Source of the DNA: Pseudomonas brassicacearum
GTDB lineage: Bacteria > Pseudomonadota > Gammaproteobacteria > Pseudomonadales > Pseudomonadaceae
DNA length: 57,663 bases
Assembly (NCBI RefSeq): GCF_003732265.1
Contig: NZ_MOBK01000018.1
Span: 1 to 57,663, forward strand
Direction of reading: 5' to 3'
Part shown: piece after piece, positions 51,929-57,663 of the stretch
Position numbering within the stretch: position 1 is the stretch's first letter
How the letters are laid out: each line of letters begins with the position of its first letter
Made by a program: the position numbers and the translations under genes
The notes under the pieces: generated by a model
Database searches by the model: none
What the model saw: the letters and a program-made list of their open reading frames with translations, nothing else
What the model was told of the DNA's origin: nothing

Positions 51929-53458
51929 CTAACCAAGGTCCCGAATCAGTTGCCACGCTTCATCCACTGACAGCGGCTGCTTCATGCGTTCGGCGAGCAG
52001 CGCCATGGCCCGTTCTTCGTCGCAGGCAACCGCAGCCGCCACTACGCCGTTTTTGCCGAACAGGCCTATAAAGGGTGGATGGAAGGGATCACCCTTGAAC
52101 TCGACTTCGTCCCAGGCTTCGGCGTGGCCGAGATAGTCGTAGTTTTTGCCGAAGTGCCAGGTCCAGAAATACGGTACGTCGAGGTAATGCTCGTCGGCGC
52201 CCAGCATATTCGCGGCGGCGATCCGCGCCTGTTGCTGAGCCAGGCGCCAATGCTCGATGCGCTGAGGCTGGCCGTTGAGCGGGAAGGTCGCGATATCGCC
52301 GACCGCCCACACCCCGTCGATGACGCGCATGGCACCGTCGACCTTCAGAGAGCGGTCTTTTTCCTTGGGCAGATCGGTAAACGCATCGGTGGCGGGGGTG
52401 ACGCCGATGCCGGCCAGCACCAGATCCGCCGGCAAGCGTTGACCATTGTCCAGGCACACCGCTTCGACGTTTTCCGCGCCTTCTATATAGGAGGCTTCGC
52501 CTTCGGTGTGAAACACCACGCCATTGGCCTCATGGAGGGCGCGAATCGCTTTGCCGACGGTTTCGCCAAATTGCGCGGCGAAGGGGATGGCATGCCGGGC
52601 CAGGACCGTCACTTCCAAACCGTATTCACGCAGGGCTGAAGCAGACTCGAGGGCAATGAAACTGTCGCCAATGATCACCGCTCGCTGGCCGGGTTTTGCC
52701 GCCTGCAGAATCTCCCGCGCCTGATCTTTTGAGCGCAACACGAACACTTGCGGCAAATCGGCGCCAGGCAGCGTGAGTGGATTGGGCTTGCCGCCGGTGG
52801 CAAGCAACGCGGCGTCATAATTCAGCGATCGCCCATCAGTCAGCTGCAGGGTTTTGCTCGACGCGTCCAGGCTGGCGACTTCACCGTTGATGCGTTCGAT
52901 GCGTTGTTCGGAATAAAACGCGTCATCCCTTAACGGCGGGACTTCTTCCGGTGGCATCTCCCCGGCGATAACAAACTTGCTCAGGACGGTGCGGTCGTAT
53001 CCTGCGTCGACTTCGCGGTCGATCAGCAGCACCTGGCCGCCGAAGCCCTTTTCGCGCAGAGCCGCCGCACACGCCGTACCGGCCGCCCCGGCACCGACGA
53101 TGACAAATGTCCGTTCGTCATCCGCCGGCGGCGTATGCGCATCGACTAATGGCTGGTCGTCGACCCAGATCTCGTCATCGCGTACTTCCAGCGGATAGCG
53201 CTTGAGACTGTCCAGGGCCGGCGGTTCGCACAATGCCCCGTCCTCAATCCGATACGCCGCTTTGTGCCATGGGCAGATCAAGCGTCCGTGGCACAGCGCG
53301 CCTTCCGCCAGTGGTGCCCCGGCATGCGGGCATTCGCCCTGATAGGCGCGCAATTGATCGCCCACTCGCAACAAAACGATTTTGGTGTCCGCAATCCGGA
53401 CTTCAAGGCCCCGGCTCTCGGACACATCGGCGAAACGCGCAACGCGGTGCAGTGCCAT
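51929..53458 (-). CDS. Rieske-FAD pyridine nucleotide-disulphide oxidoreductase (AIFM3/ferredoxin reductase-like)
   Basis: A 509-residue fusion. The N-terminal Rieske domain has 2Fe-2S ligands C43, H45 (CPHAGAPL) and C62, H65 (CPWHKAAY). It is followed by an FAD/NAD reductase with the GAGAAGTACA motif (about 123), DRTVLSKF, a second dinucleotide fold (VIIGDSFIALESASALR) and VWAVGDIATFPL. The C-terminal reductase domain closes with a hydrophobic HFGKNYDYLGHAE segment. It should move electrons between NAD(P)H and an unknown acceptor. It is a single gene, divergent from the PEBP gene. Confidence 0.9.
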   Translation of the reverse strand: MALHRVARFADVSESRGLEVRIADTKIVLLRVGDQLRAYQGECPHAGAPLAEGALCHGRLICPWHKAAYRIEDGALCEPPALDSLKRYPLEVRDDEIWVDDQPLVDAHTPPADDERTFVIVGAGAAGTACAAALREKGFGGQVLLIDREVDAGYDRTVLSKFVIAGEMPPEEVPPLRDDAFYSEQRIERINGEVASLDASSKTLQLTDGRSLNYDAALLATGGKPNPLTLPGADLPQVFVLRSKDQAREILQAAKPGQRAVIIGDSFIALESASALREYGLEVTVLARHAIPFAAQFGETVGKAIRALHEANGVVFHTEGEASYIEGAENVEAVCLDNGQRLPADLVLAGIGVTPATDAFTDLPKEKDRSLKVDGAMRVIDGVWAVGDIATFPLNGQPQRIEHWRLAQQQARIAAANMLGADEHYLDVPYFWTWHFGKNYDYLGHAEAWDEVEFKGDPFHPPFIGLFGKNGVVAAAVACDEERAMALLAERMKQPLSVDEAWQLIRDLG

Positions 53459-53597
53459 GATGGCTCTCCAGACAAACGTTTCACTTAAGAGTTTGGCGCT
53501 TTACGCGAGGTTCAGCCAATTCCCACTGCCACCGCACGAACGGTCCAGCTATAGTTCGCAAGCCGACGACGGCCCTATCCGCACAAGGTGCTCCGGA

Positions 53598-54158
53598 ATG
53601 ACCCGATTGACCTCTCTGAACCCTTGGCTGGCGGCCATTGCAGTCGCCCTTTGCGTGCAATTTCCGGCGCAGGCCCAGGAGCGATTCACCCTGAACATCC
53701 CGGGTGTCACCGATGACCGGCTGTTTACCTCGGCGGCTGCCAGCGATGCACCGGGTTGTGGCGGACACAATGCATCTCCTGCGCTGAACTGGAACACCGG
53801 GCCGGCGGGGACATTGAGTTATGCCATCGTCATGCACGACCCGGACGGCCAGAAGGGTCAGGGCGTCGATCATTGGGTGCATTACGGCATCAAGGCCACC
53901 ACCCACCAGATTCCTGCCGGCGTCGGGGCAAAATCAGCGCTTGAAGGTGTCGGCGGCACCAACAGCAAAGGCACCACCGGTTATATGGGACCCTGCCCGC
54001 CGACTGGCGACAGTGCCCACCACTACATTATTCAGTTGTATGCGCTGGACCTCGCTCCAGACGCCTTGCCTGCCGGCCTGACGCGCGCGCAACTGCTGGA
54101 AAAAATCAAAGGTCATGTGCTCAGGAACAGCAGCGTGGTGCGCCGTTACCACCGCTGA
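53598..54158 (+). CDS. PEBP/YbhB-family exported protein
   Basis: A 186-residue protein with a signal peptide (MTRLTSLNPWLAAIAVALCVQFPAQAQ) and the phosphatidylethanolamine-binding fold: SPALNWNTGPAGTLSYAIVMHDPDG (binding-site DPD motif), HWVHYGI and GPCPPTGDSAHHYIIQLYAL. Bacterial YbhB-like proteins bind small anions; no substrate is known here. The ATG at 53598 is chosen from the signal sequence. It is divergent from the reductase gene. Confidence 0.9.
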   Translation: MTRLTSLNPWLAAIAVALCVQFPAQAQERFTLNIPGVTDDRLFTSAAASDAPGCGGHNASPALNWNTGPAGTLSYAIVMHDPDGQKGQGVDHWVHYGIKATTHQIPAGVGAKSALEGVGGTNSKGTTGYMGPCPPTGDSAHHYIIQLYALDLAPDALPAGLTRAQLLEKIKGHVLRNSSVVRRYHR

Positions 54159-54193
54159 GTTTAATTTTCAGCCGGTTTAACCCGAAGCTGATC

Positions 54194-54246
54194 GGGGGCT
54201 CGTCTCAGAGGATGAATGGATCATTTTCCTCCTGAGGTCAGCCCCC
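54194..54246 (+). promoter_or_regulatory. Long hairpin abutting the start codon of the VWA lipoprotein gene
   Basis: Outer arms GGGGGCT (54194-54200) and AGCCCCC (54240-54246) pair perfectly. Wobble pairs and CTCAG/CTGAG plus AGGA/TCCT (54204-54212 with 54227-54236, one bulged C) continue the stem. The only Shine-Dalgarno-like sequence (TGAGG, 54233-54237) lies in the stem, and the hairpin ends at the base before the ATG. Translation should be masked when it is folded. Confidence 0.55.
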
Positions 54247-55950
54247 ATGTCCCTCCCTCTGCATTTCCTACGCCCGGCCGCCCAGGGTTTCACCACCGGG
54301 TTGCTGCTGGCCATCGCCGGTTGCGGCGTTTCCTCCACACCCGATTCTGCGCAAGTGTCGCCACCGGCTCAAAGCGAGATGAAGACGGCTGGGATGGTGC
54401 GCAGCGAGGCGGTCATGGCGGATACGTCGATGGCCAAGCGCAGCGTTCGTCCGGCACCGGTCGCAAGTTTTGCGCCTGAGTCGTTGCCGCCGGGGTATCG
54501 GGATGAACAGCGAGAGCAATACCAGGCGCTGGCGGACAACCCCATCCACAGCGTGACCGAGGCGCCGGTCTCGACCTTTAGCGCCGATGTGGATACTGGC
54601 GCTTACGCCAACGTCCGACGGTTGCTGAATCAGGGGCGCTTGCCTCCCGACGGTGCGGTACGGCTGGAGGAGATGGTCAATTACTTTCCCTACGACTATG
54701 CGTTACCCACCGACGGCTCGCCATTCGGGGTGACCACTGAACTGGCACCGTCACCCTGGAACCCGCATACGCGCCTGCTGCGCATCGGCATCAAGGCCTC
54801 TGACCGCGCGGTAGCGGAACTGGCCCCGGCGAACCTGGTGTTTCTGGTAGACGTGTCCGGTTCAATGGACCGCCGCGAAGGTCTGCCGCTGGTCAAAAGC
54901 ACCCTGAAATTACTGGTTGATCAATTGCGCGAACAGGATCGTGTTTCGTTGGTGGTCTACGCTGGCGATTCGCGTGTGGTACTCGAGCCCACTTCCGGAC
55001 GCGAAAAGGCGAAAATTCGTACAGCTATCGATCAATTGACTGCCGGAGGTTCGACCGCTGGTGCGTCAGGTATCGAACTGGCCTATCAAATGGCGCAGCA
55101 GGCGTTTATTCCCAAGGGGATCAATCGCATCCTGCTGGCCACCGACGGTGACTTCAATGTCGGCATCAGCAATTTCGATAGCCTCAAACAAATGGCTGTG
55201 GATAAACGCAAGACCGGCGTTTCCCTGACGACCCTGGGTTTTGGTGTGGATAACTACAATGAACACCTGATGGAGCAACTGGCCGACGCCGGCGACGGTA
55301 ACTACGCCTACATCGACAACCTGCGTGAAGCGCGCAAGGTGCTGGTGGATCAGCTCGGCTCAACCCTCGCGGTCGTGGCGAAGAACGTCAAGCTGCAAGT
55401 GGAGTTCAATCCGGCTCAAGTCAGCGAATATCGACTGTTGGGGTATGAGAATCGGGCGCTGAAGCGCGAGGATTTCAGCAATGACAAGGTCGATGCGGGC
55501 GAGATCGGTGCGGGGCACACGGTCACGGCGCTGTATGAAATTGTGCCCAAGGGTGAGAAGGGATGGCTGGAGCCGTTGCGCTATGGCCAGCCTGAGTCGG
55601 TTGTTTCGGGGAATACCGGAGAACTGGCGATGCTGCGAGTGAGGTATCAGCTGCCCGAAGGTGGGAATAGTCGCTTGATCGAGCGTCCGATCACTGACAG
55701 TCAGGCCAGCAAAGCCAGCGATGACCTGAGGTTTGCGGCGGCCGTCGCCGCGTTTTCCCAGCAGCTTAAAGATGGGCGGTACACCGGTGATTTCAGTTTG
55801 AAGGACACGCAAGCGCTGGCTCGCGGTGCGCGGGGTGAGGATCGCTTCGGGCTGCGTGCCGAGTTCGTGCAGTTGGTTGAGTTGGCGCAAAGCCTGCGCA
55901 CCACGACGGCATCGAACAGTCAGCCGCTTATTAAAGGAGGCTACAACTGA
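54247..55950 (+). CDS. VWA-domain lipoprotein (YfbK-like, DUF3520)
   Basis: A 567-residue exported lipoprotein. The signal ends in a lipobox IAGC at C26. A conserved linker domain (VSTFSADVDTGAYANVRRLLNQGRLP) precedes the VWA domain with the MIDAS motif DVSGSMD and LLATDGDFNVG, and a C-terminal DUF3520-like part (YRLLGYENRALKREDFSNDKVDAGEIGAGHTVTALYE). It probably senses or assembles something at the cell envelope. It is followed, one base apart, by an ECF sigma gene and then an anti-sigma-like gene, so the three act as one signalling unit. The start is masked by a hairpin. Confidence 0.88.
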   Translation: MSLPLHFLRPAAQGFTTGLLLAIAGCGVSSTPDSAQVSPPAQSEMKTAGMVRSEAVMADTSMAKRSVRPAPVASFAPESLPPGYRDEQREQYQALADNPIHSVTEAPVSTFSADVDTGAYANVRRLLNQGRLPPDGAVRLEEMVNYFPYDYALPTDGSPFGVTTELAPSPWNPHTRLLRIGIKASDRAVAELAPANLVFLVDVSGSMDRREGLPLVKSTLKLLVDQLREQDRVSLVVYAGDSRVVLEPTSGREKAKIRTAIDQLTAGGSTAGASGIELAYQMAQQAFIPKGINRILLATDGDFNVGISNFDSLKQMAVDKRKTGVSLTTLGFGVDNYNEHLMEQLADAGDGNYAYIDNLREARKVLVDQLGSTLAVVAKNVKLQVEFNPAQVSEYRLLGYENRALKREDFSNDKVDAGEIGAGHTVTALYEIVPKGEKGWLEPLRYGQPESVVSGNTGELAMLRVRYQLPEGGNSRLIERPITDSQASKASDDLRFAAAVAAFSQQLKDGRYTGDFSLKDTQALARGARGEDRFGLRAEFVQLVELAQSLRTTTASNSQPLIKGGYN

Positions 55951-55951
55951 C

Positions 55952-56518
55952 ATGTCAGCTCCTGAACCGGGCGACGAAGCGCTGCTGGCCCGTTATCGAG
56001 CAGGTGACGGGTCGGCGTTCGAGATCTTGTACGCCCGCCATCGTCTGGGCCTCTATCGATTCCTGCTTGGCCTCAGCGGTAAACCCGAGCTGGCCGAAGA
56101 GGTTTACCAGGACACTTGGCTGAGCCTGATTCGCAGCACCAGTCAGCCACAAGGTCGGGCGAACTTTCGTACGTGGCTTTACCAGATCGCCCGTAATCGA
56201 CTGATCGATCACTGGCGCAAGCATGGAGTCCACAATCCCTTGCAGGACAGCTATGACGAACAGGCTCATGCGGTGATTGATGAGACGACCGATCCGGAGC
56301 AATTGCTGAGCCTGAGTCGCGACAGTCAGCGTCTGGAAACGGCGCTGCAAGACCTTCCCGCTGATCAGCGTGAAGTCTTCCTTCTGCGCGCCCATGGCGA
56401 TCTCGACCTGGCGCAGATCGCCACGCTCACTGGAACACCGCTGGAAACCGTCAAAAGCCGATTGCGTTACGCCCAGCAAAAACTGCGTCGGCTGCTGGCC
56501 GAGGAGGTACTGACATGA
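55952..56518 (+). CDS. ECF-type sigma-70 factor
   Basis: A 188-residue sigma factor with only regions 2 and 4: AEEVYQDTWLSLIR and TWLYQIARNRLIDHWRK (region 2), LPADQREVFLLRAHGDLDLAQIATLTGTPLETVKSRLRYAQQKLRR (region 4 helix-turn-helix). The ATG at 55952 follows AAAGGAGG with a longish 11-base spacing and lies just after the lipoprotein stop. It overlaps the next gene by four bases. The target promoter is unknown. Confidence 0.92.
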   Translation: MSAPEPGDEALLARYRAGDGSAFEILYARHRLGLYRFLLGLSGKPELAEEVYQDTWLSLIRSTSQPQGRANFRTWLYQIARNRLIDHWRKHGVHNPLQDSYDEQAHAVIDETTDPEQLLSLSRDSQRLETALQDLPADQREVFLLRAHGDLDLAQIATLTGTPLETVKSRLRYAQQKLRRLLAEEVLT

Positions 56519-57096
56519 CTGACGCCCGTCCTACACCTGAAGATGATGTGGTGAAGCACGTTCGTGAGCACGCGATGGGTGAACCGCCAGCTCATCTGGA
56601 TTCATTGATCCTTGCAATGGCCCATCGGGAAACACCGGCGCCGAAGCTGAACTTCTGGCAGCGTTGGGTTCAGGTTTGCCAGAAGCCTCGCTGGCAGGTT
56701 GCGTTTGCGAGCCTTGTGGGTGTCGCGTTGATGTTGTCGTTGGTGCAGGGTCCGCCGGAGCAAGCGCCGAGCTATGACTTCGTCCCGGCGCCCAAGGCAT
56801 CCGCCCCGGTCGTCAAAAAAGAGGCTGCGCGATCTCTGGCTGCCCCGGCAGCGCCGATGGCTGATGTTGCTGCGCCCGCGCAGAGCGAGTCGATTAATGC
56901 CGAGAGGGCTGAAGAGGCGAAAGTAGCCAAGCGTGCAGCGGCGCCGGCAATAACGCTGGATGAGCAACTGCGTGAGGTGGTGCGCCTGCAGAATGCCGGT
57001 CAGGCACAGGCGGCAGATACATTAATAAAGGCATTGCACAAACGCTTTCCTGGCGAAAACGTCGAGGCCCGACTCAAGGAATTGCGGAGAAACTGA
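56515..57096 (+). CDS. Anti-sigma-factor-like single-pass membrane protein
   Basis: A 193-residue protein. The N-terminal cytoplasmic part (about 1-60) is followed by one helix (WQVAFASLVGVALMLSLVQG, about 60-79) and an Ala/Pro/Lys-rich periplasmic tail ending in EQLREVVRLQNAGQAQAADTLIKALHKRFPG. The topology and four-base overlap with the ECF gene mark it as its anti-sigma factor, but the zinc-binding HxxxCxxC motif is absent, so a different binding mode is expected. The call is by context. Confidence 0.75.
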   Translation: MTDARPTPEDDVVKHVREHAMGEPPAHLDSLILAMAHRETPAPKLNFWQRWVQVCQKPRWQVAFASLVGVALMLSLVQGPPEQAPSYDFVPAPKASAPVVKKEAARSLAAPAAPMADVAAPAQSESINAERAEEAKVAKRAAAPAITLDEQLREVVRLQNAGQAQAADTLIKALHKRFPGENVEARLKELRRN

Positions 57097-57176
57097 GTCG
57101 CAAGACGGTCAGCCATTTGGCATCCGTGCCCGAAAGCGCGCACTATCGGGCCATAGCCGATGCGTTGGAGGAAGCC

Positions 57177-57365
57177 GTGGCGAAAAAAATCGATCGCATC
57201 GCCCAAATGCTCAACTGCCCCGTGAAGGGGGAGGAACTAAGGCGGGCAATTACTGAGAGTCGCAAGGATTTTCTCCTTAACCAACCGGAAGCGGAGGAGG
57301 TTGATGAGGAGGACTTTGAGGACGATGAGGAGTGGGACGACGATCTTGACTGGACGACTGAGTAG
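57177..57365 (+). CDS. Tiny acidic-tailed protein, function unknown
   Basis: A 62-residue protein. GTG 57177 is chosen because GGAGGAA lies five bases upstream; TTG 57117 would give 82 residues but has no ribosome-binding site. The N-terminal half is a basic helix (AKKIDRIAQMLNCPVKGEELRRAITESRKDF), and the C-terminal 25 residues are almost all D, E and W (EEVDEEDFEDDEEWDDDLDW). Such a polyanionic tail suggests DNA mimicry or protein binding, but no family is recognised. It lies 80 bases after the anti-sigma gene and about 100 before the rrn promoter. Confidence 0.6.
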   Translation: MAKKIDRIAQMLNCPVKGEELRRAITESRKDFLLNQPEAEEVDEEDFEDDEEWDDDLDWTTE

Positions 57366-57466
57366 GCGCGTCGCTGGTTTACCCGGCCAATGCGGGTTGG
57401 GAGTGGCCTGAAAAGGGTCTCTTAAGTACAGGTGTTCGGAGTGGGTAAGAAAGTTCAAAAAGAGGC

Positions 57467-57494
57467 TTGACGTAATGTTGGAACGCTGTAGAAT
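57467..57494 (+). promoter_or_regulatory. rRNA operon promoter P1
   Basis: A -35 TTGACG (57467-57472) and -10 TAGAAT (57489-57494) have a 16-base spacer. An AT-rich stretch (AAGAAAGTTCAAAAAG) upstream could serve as an UP element. It is the first of two tandem promoters for the next rrn operon. Confidence 0.8.
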
Positions 57495-57586
57495 TCGCCT
57501 CCCGCTACCGAGTGATCGGAAGCGCAAGTGGTTGAAGTTGTTAAAGATTTCCAAGCGAAACTTTGAAAACTTCTGAAAATAACCGC

Positions 57587-57614
57587 TTGACAGCAACAGG
57601 GGCTGCTGTAGAAT
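57587..57614 (+). promoter_or_regulatory. rRNA operon promoter P2
   Basis: A perfect -35 TTGACA (57587-57592) and -10 TAGAAT (57609-57614) have a 16-base spacer followed by GCGCGCCTC, a GC-rich discriminator typical of stringently controlled rRNA promoters. Confidence 0.85.
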
Positions 57615-57650
57615 GCGCGCCTCGGTTGAGACGAAAGATCTTAACCAACC

Positions 57651-57662
57651 GCTCTTTAACAA
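57651..57662 (+). promoter_or_regulatory. rrn leader boxA antitermination site
   Basis: GCTCTTTAACAA matches the boxA element (TGCTCTTTAACA) that loads NusB/NusE and prevents early termination. It lies about 37 bases after the P2 -10 box and confirms that a 16S gene follows just outside the window. Confidence 0.8.
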
Positions 57663-57663
57663 C

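Noticed and set aside
1..57663. Search for tRNA genes, IS elements, integrases, toxin-antitoxin pairs and prophage genes
   Set aside because: No transposase, integrase, phage structural or tRNA-like sequence was recognised; REP doublets are the only mobile-type repeats.

Overview
This is a 57.7-kb chromosomal segment from a Pseudomonas of the P. fluorescens group. The evidence is the near-identical Pseudomonas 5S rRNA sequences, a complete-looking lap (large adhesin) locus, an mgo/pvf signal cluster, many Pseudomonas-type REP doublets and uniformly GC-rich coding sequence. It lies exactly between two rRNA operons in the same orientation. It opens with the 3' tip of a 23S gene and two tandem 5S genes, and closes with the tandem promoters and boxA leader of the next rrn operon. 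No tRNA, IS element, prophage or CRISPR was seen.

Layout. (1) 0.6-6.2 kb, minus strand: mgoBCAD (= pvfABCD), a four-gene operon for a diazeniumdiolate-type signal, followed by a GntR regulator with a clear autoregulatory promoter. (2) 7.7-29.4 kb: biofilm adhesion locus. lapG and lapD (c-di-GMP control of periplasmic proteolysis) are followed by a DUF6124 gene with a highly structured leader, a small conserved gene, the 13.2-kb adhesin gene lapA (minus), then lapB and lapC (plus). The outer-membrane component lapE, expected ahead of lapB, survives only as a deleted, frameshifted remnant. (3) 29.7-33.4 kb: TauD-like dioxygenase plus a complete NitT/TauT-type ABC importer, probably for an organosulfonate. 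(4) 33.6-38.9 kb: LysR regulator and an MFS/HlyD/OMF tripartite exporter whose outer-membrane gene carries an in-frame REP doublet. (5) 38.9-44.1 kb: NYN-domain nuclease, GT39-like membrane glycosyltransferase, SPFH/NfeD pair, YbaK deacylase and a DUF2789 protein. (6) 44.2-49.3 kb: MarR-controlled FUSC/DUF1656/HlyD/OMF exporter (AaeXAB-like). (7) 49.4-57.4 kb: membrane protein, DUF945 protein, Rieske-FAD reductase, PEBP-family protein, a VWA lipoprotein/ECF sigma/anti-sigma-like operon and a tiny acidic protein.

How parts work together. LapD binds c-di-GMP and holds the protease LapG; when c-di-GMP falls LapG cuts LapA in its N-terminal retention module and releases it. LapB and LapC form the inner part of the type I exporter. 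With lapE broken, export must use an unlinked TolC homologue or is impaired. The most interesting signals are this lapE decay, a leader RNA with two mutually exclusive 13-bp pairings before the DUF6124 gene, a terminator-bearing leader before the NYN gene, a start-abutting hairpin on the VWA lipoprotein gene, and a second TAAG protease motif in LapA. All calls come from reading the sequence; no database search was run.
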